From Tepidanaerobacteraceae bacterium (GTDB lineage: Bacteria; Bacillota; Thermosediminibacteria; Thermosediminibacterales; Tepidanaerobacteraceae), in the NCBI GenBank assembly GCA_029982615.1, contig JARRBK010000002.1, positions 23,637-87,636 on the forward strand: 64,000 nt of DNA, given 5' to 3'. Position 1 is the stretch's first letter. Each line of letters starts with the position of its first letter. Below, piece by piece: positions 23,758 to 32,667 of this stretch. The notes beneath the pieces were generated by a model that did no database searches, was not told the DNA's origin, and saw nothing but the letters and a program-made list of their open reading frames with translations. The position numbers and the translations under genes were made by a program.

Positions 23758-25221
23758 ATGATACTTCCCGCGGAAAAAAGTAACAGGTATTTGAGGCACA
23801 CAATAATGCCAGAAATTGGTGCTTCGGGCCAGACGAGGCTGCTGGAATCGCATATAGCTGTATTTGCCAGTTCAGCCCGCTGTGTGGCGCCTTTGCTGTA
23901 CTACTTGGTATCTTCCGGTTTAGGAAATATAAAATGTTTTATTGAAGGAATTGAAGGCATATCGCCCCTGGTGGAAAACTTGCGGGATTTAAATCCGGAT
24001 GTAAATATCATCGAAATGATTGAACTCTCAGATGCAGCGGAAGTATTTCATAATTGTTCTGGAAATACAGAAAAAAATACGTCTTGCCGTATAATTTTCG
24101 GTAATTACGATTTTATAAAAAATATTATTAAAAGTATAAACAATATAAACGATCGTTGCAAAACGCATTATGTTCCTACTATTATAGCCGCTGTAGAAAA
24201 CTGGCAGGGAATAATTCAGGCTGTCAAAAAACCCGAAAATACTTTTTTATTCAACAACACAGTTTCTGGGCATGCAATTATCTCAACAGCTCCCGCGAAC
24301 AAGCTGGCTGTGGGATATTTGTTCTCCTGCTGCCTTGCCGGTGCCCTTGCAGCCATTGAATCCATAAAACTGTGCCTTAATATAGGAAATTTCTTGGAAT
24401 GCCCGCTTTATTTTGATCTACTCACGATGAATTTTAAGAAGCTTAACGGCAATGACAATATCCCCAATGCACATCATCTTCCTTCTGAAGAAAAGCCGGA
24501 TGATATTCAAAACAAAATCCTTGACTCCAAGGTGCTCATCGTGGGCACCGGCGGTCTCGGCTCTCCTGCGGCTTACGCCCTATCTCTTTCCGGGGTGGGC
24601 AGTTTAGGATTGGTGGACAGCGACAGGGTGGAAATCAGCAACCTTAACCGTCAGATACTTCATTCCACTTCCCGCATAGGAACACCTAAAGTAAAATCTG
24701 CAGAAGTATTTATCCGAAAATTGAACCCTAACATAAATGTAATTACATACGAAACGCGCTTTACAAAATCCAATGCCATGCGAATAATAAGGGATTATGA
24801 TGTTATAATAGATGGAGTAGACAACCTCCCCACGCGATACCTTCTAAACGACTCGTGCTTTTTCGCTGAAAAAACGCTGGTCGAAGCCGGAGTGCTCAGG
24901 TTTGAAGGCCTGGGAATGACTTTGGTCCCCAAAAAAGGCCACTGTTACCGATGCATATTTCCCGAACCGCCGCCTGCCAACAGCATTCCGTCATGTTCAC
25001 AAGCCGGAATTCTTGGGCCTGTGCCCGGAGTGATGGGATTCATTGAAGCAGCAGAAGCCTTTAAATTGTTAGCTGGGATAGGTAAAACTTTACAGAGCCA
25101 GTTACTCATATTCGACGCATTAGACCTGGATTTTAGAATCACACAAGTTAAGCGAGATGAAAACTGTCCTCTTTGCGGCGAAATGCCTTCTATAAAAGAG
25201 CCTATAGAATATGAAATATAA
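23758..25221 (+). CDS. Tandem ThiF/MoeB-like (E1-like) adenylyltransferase
   Basis: The C-terminal half (about residues 257-480) is a complete E1-like domain: nucleotide motif VLIVGTGGLGSPAAYALSLS, SNLNRQILH with the key Arg and Gln, the catalytic Asp in IDGVDNLPTRYLLND, and a zinc site formed by CYRCIF and CPLCGE. The N-terminal ~230 residues look like a second, degenerate E1 domain (NRYLRHTIMPEIGASGQTRL) with SARC replacing the glycine-rich loop, so it probably does not bind ATP. Such proteins activate sulfur-carrier proteins. No ThiS/MoaD gene is nearby. Cysteine synthase follows, suggesting a sulfur-transfer link. The 487-aa length is about twice that of MoeB. Confidence 0.82.
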   Translation: MILPAEKSNRYLRHTIMPEIGASGQTRLLESHIAVFASSARCVAPLLYYLVSSGLGNIKCFIEGIEGISPLVENLRDLNPDVNIIEMIELSDAAEVFHNCSGNTEKNTSCRIIFGNYDFIKNIIKSINNINDRCKTHYVPTIIAAVENWQGIIQAVKKPENTFLFNNTVSGHAIISTAPANKLAVGYLFSCCLAGALAAIESIKLCLNIGNFLECPLYFDLLTMNFKKLNGNDNIPNAHHLPSEEKPDDIQNKILDSKVLIVGTGGLGSPAAYALSLSGVGSLGLVDSDRVEISNLNRQILHSTSRIGTPKVKSAEVFIRKLNPNINVITYETRFTKSNAMRIIRDYDVIIDGVDNLPTRYLLNDSCFFAEKTLVEAGVLRFEGLGMTLVPKKGHCYRCIFPEPPPANSIPSCSQAGILGPVPGVMGFIEAAEAFKLLAGIGKTLQSQLLIFDALDLDFRITQVKRDENCPLCGEMPSIKEPIEYEI

Positions 25222-25313
25222 AACCATTTAACGTCATTTACAGGCAGCGGTCTTTGATTTGCTTCACCTTTTAATAACCATTCGTTTTAATACTGTAAAA
25301 GGAGATGAGGTAA

Positions 25314-26255
25314 ATGAATAATAAATACAGCATTATCAATGATTCCATTCTCGATCTCATCGGTAAAACACCCATGGTAAAACTTTCCCGCCTTTCGCCG
25401 AAAGGAGGAGCCACCATTGTCGGAAAACTTGAGTCTTTCAATCCAGGCGGCAGTATCAAAGACCGAATAGCTCTTAATATGATAAACGATGCAGAGCAAA
25501 AGGGCATTTTAAAGCCGGGTTCCACGGTGATAGAGCCCACCAGCGGTAATACAGGAATAGGTCTTGCCATGGTTTGTGCAGTGAAAGGTTATAAACTTTT
25601 GCTAGTAATGCCGTCTTCCATGAGCGTAGAACGCAGGAAGCTTCTAAAATCTTACGGAGCCGATTTTGTTCTGACGCCTCCGGAGTTGGGAATGAAAGGT
25701 GCTGTTGATAAGGCGATGGAACTCGTAAGCCAGAACAAAGATTATTTTATGCCCCAGCAATTTGAAAACCCTGCAAACCCTGCAATACACGAAAAAACCA
25801 CTGCAATGGAAATTCTTGAACAGACCGGTGGCAAAATCAACGCCTTTGTAGCCGGAGTTGGAACCGGCGGAACTTTAACTGGGGTCGGCAGGGTTTTGAA
25901 AAAACAAATTCCGGGCATTAGAGTTATCGCTGTAGAACCTGCCGATTCTCCAGTGCTTTCCGGAGGAAGGCCGGGCTCTCACAAGATTCAGGGAATAGGG
26001 GCTGGTTTTGTACCTAAGGTTATGGATGTATCGTTGGTGGATGAAATAATTACCGTCGAAAGCGAAGATGCTTATGAGACAGTCCGGAAACTTGCCGTAG
26101 CAGAAGGCATACTGTCTGGTATATCCTCCGGCGCTGCGGTTTTCGCTGCACAAAAAGTTGCAAAAGCTTTTAAGCCCGGTGATACAGTAGTGGCGATACT
26201 GCCTGATACTGGTGAAAGATATTTGAGTGTAGATGGTTTATTCTTTGAAGAATGA
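25314..26255 (+). CDS. cysK: Cysteine synthase A (O-acetylserine sulfhydrylase)
   Basis: CysK makes cysteine from O-acetylserine and sulfide. The 313-aa protein has the PLP-lysine motif NPGGSIKDRIALNM, the substrate loop PTSGNTGIGLAM, the phosphate-binding GVGTGGTLTGVG and the C-terminal motif LPDTGERYLS. The ATG follows AAAGGAGATGAGG. The upstream E1-like gene runs in the same direction with a 92-bp gap and may be co-transcribed. A CysM or CysO-dependent relative is a less likely alternative. Confidence 0.93.
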   Translation: MNNKYSIINDSILDLIGKTPMVKLSRLSPKGGATIVGKLESFNPGGSIKDRIALNMINDAEQKGILKPGSTVIEPTSGNTGIGLAMVCAVKGYKLLLVMPSSMSVERRKLLKSYGADFVLTPPELGMKGAVDKAMELVSQNKDYFMPQQFENPANPAIHEKTTAMEILEQTGGKINAFVAGVGTGGTLTGVGRVLKKQIPGIRVIAVEPADSPVLSGGRPGSHKIQGIGAGFVPKVMDVSLVDEIITVESEDAYETVRKLAVAEGILSGISSGAAVFAAQKVAKAFKPGDTVVAILPDTGERYLSVDGLFFEE

Positions 26256-26257
26256 AG

Positions 26258-28249
26258 TTATGATGCCTCCTCACCGCCCTGGTTTGTTCCAAGAAACTGG
26301 CTGTTATAGAGGTCGGCATAAAATCCTCCTCTTGCCAGAAGTTCCTTATGGTTGCCTTGTTCTATGATTCTGCCATGATTCATTACTAGTATCAAATCTG
26401 CATCGCGGATTGTGGAGAGCCTGTGGGCAATCACAAAACTCGTCCTGCCTTTCATAAGATTTGACATGGCTTTTTGTATTAATATCTCTGTCCGCGTGTC
26501 AATATTGCTCGTAGCTTCATCAAGAATAAGCATTGGTGGATCGGCTAGTATTGCCCGCGCAATAGTCAAAAGTTGTTTCTGCCCCTGTGAAATATTTGAG
26601 GCTTCCTCATTGATAATAGTGTTATAACCCTCGGGAAGGGTTCTGATAAAGTGATCCGCGTGAGCCGCTTTTGCCGCGCGGATTACTTCTTCTTCTGTAG
26701 CATCTTCCCGTCCATAAGCAATATTATCCATTATTGAGCCATTAAAAAGCCAGGTATCCTGAAGCACCATACCAAACATCCTGCGCAAATCCCCTCTTTT
26801 TAAGTCTCTAATATCAATTCCGTCAATAGTAATTTTTCCCTTATTGACCTCATAAAAACGCATCAATAGGTTGACAAGCGTAGTTTTACCCGCGCCGGTC
26901 GGCCCCACAATAGCAACGGTTTGACCTGGTTTTACACAAATATTCAAATCCTCGATAAGAGGTACACCACGCTTATAACTAAAGCTAACATGCTCAAAGT
27001 TTACCTCTCCTTCTGGAAAATTAATAACGACTGCATCCTCCTTTTCTGGAATTTCCTCCACCTCATCCAGAACTTCGAAAACGCGTTCCGCTGAAGCAAC
27101 GGTGGATTGAATAATATTTGCAATATTAGCCGTCTGTACAATAGGCTGCGTGAACTGCCTCATATACTGTATAAACGCCTGAATATCTCCTATTTCTATT
27201 TTGCTTTTCGCCACCATGAAGCCGCCGACCACGCAGACGATAACATACCCAATATTGCTCACAAAATTCAGAGCCGGGAAAATAACTCCAGACATAAACT
27301 GAGCCTTCCAGCCGGCAGTAAAAAGTTTTTCGTTCACCTCTTTAAACTTTCTAATGGAATCCTCTTCATGTCCGAAGGCTTTTACCACTTTGTGACCGGT
27401 ATACATTTCCTCCACATGGCCATTCAATATTCCCAGCACCTTCTGTTGTTCCGCAAAAAACTTCTGCGAATTTTTGGCTATCATCGAAGTAATAAATGCA
27501 CTGGCAGGCAGAGTAAAAAGCGCAATCAACGTCATCAAGGGGCTTATTGAAAGCATCATTATCAATATGCCTATAATAGTAACCACAGAAGTTATCAATT
27601 GAGTTAAGCTCTGCTGCAATGTTGTGGCAATATTATCCATGTCGTTGGTCACACGGCTTAAAATTTCTCCATGAGTACGGGTATCAAAATACCTCAGCGG
27701 CAGCCGGTCAAGTTTTTCCTTAACATCGTTACGCATTTTGAACACGGTCTTCTGCGAAACATCCGCCATTATATAAGACATTAAAAAACTTAATAATGCA
27801 CTAATAACATACAATCCCACCAATAAAATCAATATACGGCCGATATAGGGAAAATCTATCCTCGGAACCGGCTGCCGTTTCAACTTTTCTATGAATGATG
27901 CTGGCATTTTCTTCTGGATCGCCAGCATCAACTGGTAATAGTACGTATATCTTGCGAGAATTCCTTCACCGAGCTTGGTGGTAGCCTTGCCCATTATTTT
28001 TGGGCCTGAAATCCCAAAAACCGTACTGGCAATCGCCAGTAAAAACACCGTTAAAAAACGAATTTTCTCGGGTTTTAAATATTCTATAAGGCGCATCAGC
28101 GTGCCTTTAAAATCTTTAGCCTTCTGGACCGGCATGCCGATTCCCGGCCCTCTGCCGAAATATCTTCCTGGCCTTGTAGCACCAGCCCGTAGACTGGATT
28201 GTCCAGATGACGGCATTTCATTTTCCGGTTCCCGCCTATTATCGCTCAT
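26258..28249 (-). CDS. ABC exporter half-transporter, second subunit (BmrD/YheH-like)
   Basis: This 663-aa protein fuses an N-terminal type-1 exporter membrane domain (six spans, starting near residue 60) to an ATPase domain with Walker A GPTGAGKTTLVNLL, signature NISQGQKQLLTIARA, Walker B MLILDEATSNID and H-loop IAHRLSTI. The signature is ISQGQ rather than LSGGQ, as in asymmetric heterodimers. The charged N-terminal ~40 residues (RREPENEMPSSGQSSLRAG) are an extension. The start overlaps the partner gene by 4 bp and has GGAGGAAACAGC. The pair probably exports hydrophobic drugs or lipids. Confidence 0.9.
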   Translation of the reverse strand: MSDNRREPENEMPSSGQSSLRAGATRPGRYFGRGPGIGMPVQKAKDFKGTLMRLIEYLKPEKIRFLTVFLLAIASTVFGISGPKIMGKATTKLGEGILARYTYYYQLMLAIQKKMPASFIEKLKRQPVPRIDFPYIGRILILLVGLYVISALLSFLMSYIMADVSQKTVFKMRNDVKEKLDRLPLRYFDTRTHGEILSRVTNDMDNIATTLQQSLTQLITSVVTIIGILIMMLSISPLMTLIALFTLPASAFITSMIAKNSQKFFAEQQKVLGILNGHVEEMYTGHKVVKAFGHEEDSIRKFKEVNEKLFTAGWKAQFMSGVIFPALNFVSNIGYVIVCVVGGFMVAKSKIEIGDIQAFIQYMRQFTQPIVQTANIANIIQSTVASAERVFEVLDEVEEIPEKEDAVVINFPEGEVNFEHVSFSYKRGVPLIEDLNICVKPGQTVAIVGPTGAGKTTLVNLLMRFYEVNKGKITIDGIDIRDLKRGDLRRMFGMVLQDTWLFNGSIMDNIAYGREDATEEEVIRAAKAAHADHFIRTLPEGYNTIINEEASNISQGQKQLLTIARAILADPPMLILDEATSNIDTRTEILIQKAMSNLMKGRTSFVIAHRLSTIRDADLILVMNHGRIIEQGNHKELLARGGFYADLYNSQFLGTNQGGEEAS

Positions 28250-29973
28250 GCTGTTTCCTCCTCCGACAGCTGCGAGTAAACTAGCTCACGATAAACATCA
28301 CAGTTTTCCATAAGCGTTTTATGTTTCCCGACTCCTGCTACTTTCCCTTCATCCAAAACAACGATTTTGTCTGCATCCATTACCGTGCTGACGCGTTGCG
28401 TAACAATAATCAAAGTGGCATCTCTCGTTTCCCTTTTAAGGGCTGCCCGCAGGCGTGCATCCGTTTTATAGTCAAGTGCGGAAAAGCTTTCGTCAAAAAT
28501 GTAGATTTGCGGCTTTCTGACCAAAGCGCGTGCAATAGAAAGGCGCTGTTTTTGACCGCCCGATAAATTGGTGCCACCTTGAGAAACTTCAGCATTATAA
28601 CCTTCCTTCATATCACAAATAAATTCGCTGGCCTGAGCAACTTCAGCTGCATGCCTCACTTCTTCATCCGTAGCGTCTTTCTTGCCGTATCTAATGTTAT
28701 CAGCAATAGTGCCCGTAAAAAGAACGGGAGATTGAGGCACGAGAGCGATTCTGGCCCTTAATTCTTTTTGTTTCATATCCCTGACATCCACTCCATCTAT
28801 CATAACACTTCCGCTGTCTGCGTCATAAAAACGGGGAATAAGATTTACCAATGTGGATTTCCCAGAACCTGTGCCTCCAATAATTGCTGTCGTTTCACCT
28901 GGGTTTGCTGTAAAGGAAATATTGCTGAGAACTGGTTGCTCTGCTCCGGGATAACTAAACGTAACATTTTTAAATTCCACTAAACCCTTTTTTTCATCAG
29001 GCTTTTTAGGATGCTTTGGATCATTTATCTCTGGAGTCATATCAAGCACCTCGTTAATCCTCGCTGCAGAAGCCTGGGCCCGGGGAATCATAACAAACAT
29101 GATGGAAACCATAATCAGCGAAAACATTATCTGCATTGCATATTGAAGAAAAGCCATCATATCCCCCAATTCCAGTTTGCCTAGATCTATGCGCAGGCCG
29201 GCGAACCAAATGATTGAAACAGACGTCAAATTCATAAACAGCATCATCAACGGCTGTATAGCAGCCATTATTTTATTTGCCTTTATTGCAGTCTGCGTCA
29301 AATCACTGTTTGCTTCTATAAATCTTCTCTTCTCGCTATACTGCCGGTTAAATGCCCGGATCACTCGAATGCCTGTGAGATTTTCGCGAAGAATGAGATT
29401 CACTTTATCCAGCTTTTTCTGTAACGCCTGAAAAATGGGGACTATAATGCTTGCAAAAAAACCGATTACTGCCATGAGTATAGGCAGGACAACGGCCAAA
29501 ATTATAGTGAGCATTTTGTCTTTTGACATTGCCATTATTATGCCGCCGATACACATAATCGGCGCGTATATCATAAAGCGCATCATCATTACCAGTACCG
29601 TCTGAATTTGCATAATATCGTTTGTCGTCCTAGTAATCAGCGATGCAGTGCCGATTCTGTCAAACTCATGGAGAGAATAACTTTCCACTCTGGAAAAAAC
29701 CATGTTTCTAAGGTCTCTTCCGAAACCCACCGCAGTAATAGAGGATAACAAGCTTCCTAAAATAGCACATAAAGAGCTTGCCAATGCTACAAGAAGCATA
29801 TATTTACCGTATCTCAAAATATAAGATGTATTTCCTTTCATCATTCCGTTGTTTACAATATCCGACATTAAAGTCGGCAGGTAAAGCTCTGCCATAGCCT
29901 GGCCAAACATAAATATTAAAATAAATGTTATCAGCCCAATATAAGGTCTTAAAAATTTGAATAACTTCAACAT
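28246..29973 (-). CDS. ABC exporter half-transporter, first subunit (BmrC/YheI-like)
   Basis: The 575-aa protein has a six-span exporter domain and an ATPase with Walker A GGTGSGKSTLVNLI, a canonical LSGGQKQRLSIARALV signature, and IFDESFSALD. The H-loop reads VTQRVSTV, with glutamine replacing the usual histidine, as in the degenerate site of heterodimeric exporters like TM287/288. Together with the downstream subunit it should form one asymmetric transporter. ATG 29973 was chosen because the 21 extra residues of the track ORF lack family similarity and GGGGATGAG lies upstream. It follows the marR gene. Confidence 0.9.
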   Translation of the reverse strand: MLKLFKFLRPYIGLITFILIFMFGQAMAELYLPTLMSDIVNNGMMKGNTSYILRYGKYMLLVALASSLCAILGSLLSSITAVGFGRDLRNMVFSRVESYSLHEFDRIGTASLITRTTNDIMQIQTVLVMMMRFMIYAPIMCIGGIIMAMSKDKMLTIILAVVLPILMAVIGFFASIIVPIFQALQKKLDKVNLILRENLTGIRVIRAFNRQYSEKRRFIEANSDLTQTAIKANKIMAAIQPLMMLFMNLTSVSIIWFAGLRIDLGKLELGDMMAFLQYAMQIMFSLIMVSIMFVMIPRAQASAARINEVLDMTPEINDPKHPKKPDEKKGLVEFKNVTFSYPGAEQPVLSNISFTANPGETTAIIGGTGSGKSTLVNLIPRFYDADSGSVMIDGVDVRDMKQKELRARIALVPQSPVLFTGTIADNIRYGKKDATDEEVRHAAEVAQASEFICDMKEGYNAEVSQGGTNLSGGQKQRLSIARALVRKPQIYIFDESFSALDYKTDARLRAALKRETRDATLIIVTQRVSTVMDADKIVVLDEGKVAGVGKHKTLMENCDVYRELVYSQLSEEETA

Positions 29974-30032
29974 AATGTTTTTCTCATCCCCAGTCGGCAT
30001 AGCTGTCAGAAATATGCACAAAATCCATATGC

Positions 30033-30473
30033 TCAATTACACTTTTGTGATTCGAAAAGCTTTTTTATCGTTTTAAATCCTTCAATTATTTTATCTATTT
30101 CTTCTGGCGTTCCTTTACTGATAATATTGACAAGGCTTTCCTCCACTTTTTTATGAAAATCCTTGTGAATTTCTTCAAAATCCGAACATAAACTTACATA
30201 CACCACCCTCCTATCTTCGATGCTTCGTTCTCTTGTCACAATGCCCTGTTTCTCAAGCCTGTCGATAATGCCTGACACTGTACTGTTAGATAATCCCAAT
30301 CTGTCACTCAATTCACTTATCTTCATTTTCCCAAATTTGCTTAAAATCCCGATCACCATGCTCTGAGGCATGGTCAAACCCATACCTTCTACGCATTTAC
30401 CCATATGATGCCTGAAAAGCGTCATTACTTCTTTAAAAAGTCTCGCCACTTCCACACTTCGGTTTATATCCAC
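30033..30473 (-). CDS. MarR family transcriptional regulator
   Basis: The 146-aa protein has the winged-helix fold of MarR regulators, with the recognition region ISELSDRLGLSNSTVSGIID and wing VTRERSIEDRRVVYVSL. MarR proteins are dimeric repressors released by small aromatic ligands or oxidants. It lies between the adaptor genes and the ABC exporter in one operon, so it probably controls its own operon from the promoter near 32548-32577. No cysteine redox sensor is obvious. Confidence 0.92.
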   Translation of the reverse strand: MDINRSVEVARLFKEVMTLFRHHMGKCVEGMGLTMPQSMVIGILSKFGKMKISELSDRLGLSNSTVSGIIDRLEKQGIVTRERSIEDRRVVYVSLCSDFEEIHKDFHKKVEESLVNIISKGTPEEIDKIIEGFKTIKKLFESQKCN

Positions 30474-30495
30474 CAGTATTCACCTCTTTTGGTAA

Positions 30496-31614
30496 TTAAT
30501 ACACATTTACAAGCATCCTATCGAAAAGGCTTCCGACATTCGTGACGGCAACTTTTTCACCTACGCTAAGCCCTTTTAATACCTCTACTTCGCTATCATT
30601 TTTAAGCCCTACCGTCACAGGGCGTTTTAAAGCCATATCATTTTTAATTACATATACGTAACTTAAGCCGTTATTTTGAACAACCGCCGCTGCTGGCACG
30701 ACAACCCCTTCGGTGGAACTGATATTTATAGATGCATGCGCTGAAAGGCCAGCCTTCAGTTCTCCAGGGTTTTTAATGCTTATCTCCACAGGAAAATACT
30801 CGCCAGAACTTACCGCCATTGGACCTATTTGTTCAATTGTGCCCTCAAAAATATTGTTAGAAAATGCATCCACGGATACGTCTATTTTTTGACCTTTTCG
30901 CAACAACGGCACTGATTGCTGAGGCACAATCCCCTTCAGCTTTAACGTCGATATATCTGCTATAGTTAACAGCACAACGCCTGGAGATGCAATTTCACCG
31001 GGATTAATGTTGCGATTGGTAATTATACCACTTATGGGGCTGGTTATAATAGCATTGTCTAGTTGTACCTTTATATTGTTAATATTTGCTTTGGCAGTGT
31101 TAACGGATGCTTCTGCCTGTTTTTGTGCAGAACCTGCTGCGATTTCATACTGTTTTTTTGCAAGTTCAAGTTTGGTTGTGGCATCGTCCAATTGACTCTG
31201 AGAAGCAGCTGAAGATTCATAAAGGACTTTAATGCGTTCATATGCTTTTTGTGCTGCATCCAGATTTATTTTGGCCTGATCCGCTTGATCTTTTGCCGCC
31301 TGGACCGCTGCTTCAGCTGACTGCAATGCTGCTTGTGCCTGCTGAAGCTGAGCTTCCAAAGCTCTGGTATCCAACGTGATTAACGTATCTTTCGCTTTTA
31401 CCATACTGCCAACATCAAAATAGAGCCTTTCAACCTGCCCCGACATCTTGCTTGCTATATTTACAGTTTTTGCTGGAATTAAAACCCCTGTAACATTTAA
31501 AGTCGCCTGAAATTTATGTTTATCAGCCACCACAATCTTAACGCTCACTGTATTTTTGCTGTCTGCGGTCTTTTTGGAGCAACCGGATGAAACTAACATG
31601 AGTAAAGTTGCCAT
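30496..31614 (-). CDS. Efflux membrane-fusion lipoprotein with apparent frameshift in the signal peptide
   Basis: This HlyD/RND-type adaptor has a lipoyl domain (MSGQVERLYFDVGSMVKAKD), a long alpha hairpin (QAALQSAEAAVQAAKDQADQ) and beta-barrel domains. The ORF starts at MATLLMLVSSGCSKK, which contains a lipobox (VSSGC) but lacks the usual lysine-rich start. Just upstream ATG 31649 follows GGGGTGG but shifts frame after an A7 run. One added A would yield the signal MKKKQRIFLALLMATLLMLV, a textbook lipoprotein leader. This may be a sequencing error, a phase-variable tract or slippage. The protein forms an efflux system with the neighbouring genes. Confidence 0.85.
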   Translation of the reverse strand: MATLLMLVSSGCSKKTADSKNTVSVKIVVADKHKFQATLNVTGVLIPAKTVNIASKMSGQVERLYFDVGSMVKAKDTLITLDTRALEAQLQQAQAALQSAEAAVQAAKDQADQAKINLDAAQKAYERIKVLYESSAASQSQLDDATTKLELAKKQYEIAAGSAQKQAEASVNTAKANINNIKVQLDNAIITSPISGIITNRNINPGEIASPGVVLLTIADISTLKLKGIVPQQSVPLLRKGQKIDVSVDAFSNNIFEGTIEQIGPMAVSSGEYFPVEISIKNPGELKAGLSAHASINISSTEGVVVPAAAVVQNNGLSYVYVIKNDMALKRPVTVGLKNDSEVEVLKGLSVGEKVAVTNVGSLFDRMLVNVY

Positions 31615-31667
31615 TAAAAGCGCCAGAAAAATCCTTTGCTTTTTTTCATTCTTTCCACCCCGATTTA

Positions 31668-32366
31668 CTATTTGATATGAATTCTTACTGTGGCATTCAT
31701 GCCGGGCATTAATTTCAAATTGGATTCATTCACAATATTTATTCTTACAGGTATCAACTGCGTCACTTTAGAAAATTCGCCGCTGGTATTTAAAGTTGGA
31801 AACACAGAAAAAACTGATTCCGTTGCTTCTCCTATGTTATCCACAAAGCCAGTAAAATGTCTGCCAGGATAGGCATCAATTCCTATATCCACTTTCTGGC
31901 CCTGCTTTATTTTGAATATACTGGTTTCCTCGACATTTGCTTTTATATACATATTTGAAATATCTGCTATGGTCGCCAGCTCCATACCTGGAGACACCAC
32001 TTCACCCCTCATTACATCCGACTGAATGACTTTCCCATCAATAGGAGATTTAATATCTGCCTTTGAAATTATTGCATCAGCCGTAGAGCTCAACGCCTGA
32101 GAGTTAATAGCAGTGTTTGTGATAAGCGAACTTATGTCTAACTTTCCAAGTATCTGCCCTGCTTTAACATTATCTCCCACTTTTACATTCCACTCTGAAA
32201 TCTTTCCTGTAACCTCCGGAGTTACGGTAACCATATCGGCTGATACCTGTGCATTTTCTGTCGTAAAAAAGTGGCTTTCTTCATAAAAATAGTAAGACAA
32301 TCCAATGATACCCCCTGTCAAAACTACGATAGCCAATATAATTGTTGCTGTTTTCACTTTCTTCAT
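31668..32366 (-). CDS. HlyD/EmrA-like membrane-fusion protein
   Basis: The protein has an N-terminal anchor (TATIILAIVVLTGGIIGLSY), a split lipoyl domain (GKISEWNVKVGDNVKAGQIL and SPIDGKVIQSDVMRGEVVSP) and a beta-barrel region (GQKVDIGIDAYPGRHFTGFV). The alpha-hairpin coiled coil is very short, so the product is compact at 232 aa. Such adaptors link an inner-membrane exporter with the envelope. ATG 32366 is preferred to GTG 32378 because GAGGGTGG overlaps the latter. It is the first gene of the efflux operon. Confidence 0.85.
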   Translation of the reverse strand: MKKVKTATIILAIVVLTGGIIGLSYYFYEESHFFTTENAQVSADMVTVTPEVTGKISEWNVKVGDNVKAGQILGKLDISSLITNTAINSQALSSTADAIISKADIKSPIDGKVIQSDVMRGEVVSPGMELATIADISNMYIKANVEETSIFKIKQGQKVDIGIDAYPGRHFTGFVDNIGEATESVFSVFPTLNTSGEFSKVTQLIPVRINIVNESNLKLMPGMNATVRIHIK

Positions 32367-32468
32367 CTTATCGACCACCCTCTGTTAATTTTTTCAAGTT
32401 TAAAACGAAATTCTACACCAATCTAAAATAGGTACTTTTAAATTCATATGAACAGAAAGGCTTATTCC

Positions 32469-32546
32469 ATGAAAATATTATTTCTTGTACTAATATTCCC
32501 TATGCTAATATTTATGATATTTATATTTCGCCTAAGAACTATTTGA
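32469..32546 (+). CDS. Possible 25-aa hydrophobic peptide
   Basis: ATG 32469 opens a short ORF encoding MKILFLVLIFPMLIFMIFIF followed by RLRTI, a positively charged start with one long hydrophobic helix. The ribosome binding site (AGAAAGG) is only moderate. The ORF lies within the divergent control region of the efflux operon, on the opposite strand. In such AT-rich sequence a chance ORF is quite possible. No similarity to the FLILILL peptides beyond hydrophobicity was seen. Confidence 0.25.
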   Translation: MKILFLVLIFPMLIFMIFIFRLRTI

Positions 32547-32547
32547 T

Positions 32548-32577
32548 ATTATAATACCAAGTCATGCCTTATGTCAA
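32548..32577 (-). promoter_or_regulatory. Sigma-A promoter of the efflux operon
   Basis: On the minus strand TTGACA and TATAAT are separated by 18 bp, both perfect consensus boxes. The predicted transcript has a leader of about 175 nt before the adaptor start. The leader contains the direct repeat CTAATATT-N7-CTAATATT, a possible MarR-binding or regulatory region. Confidence 0.65.
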
Positions 32578-32598
32578 TATTATGGCAAGATTGCTGGA

Positions 32599-32626
32599 AC
32601 CGAAAAAAAAGCTTCGGCATAATATA
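32599..32626 (+). promoter_or_regulatory. Sporulation-type promoter of cotJABC
   Basis: AC at 32599-32600 and CATAATATA at 32618-32626 are 17 bp apart, matching the sigma-K pattern AC-N16/17-CATANNNTA. Sigma-E uses a similar -10, and cotJ is sigma-E dependent in B. subtilis, so the exact factor is uncertain. It lies about 42 bp before the cotJA start. Confidence 0.4.
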
Positions 32627-32667
32627 CTATTGAAAGAGGCTTCAATAATGCGATGGGAGGAATGCAT

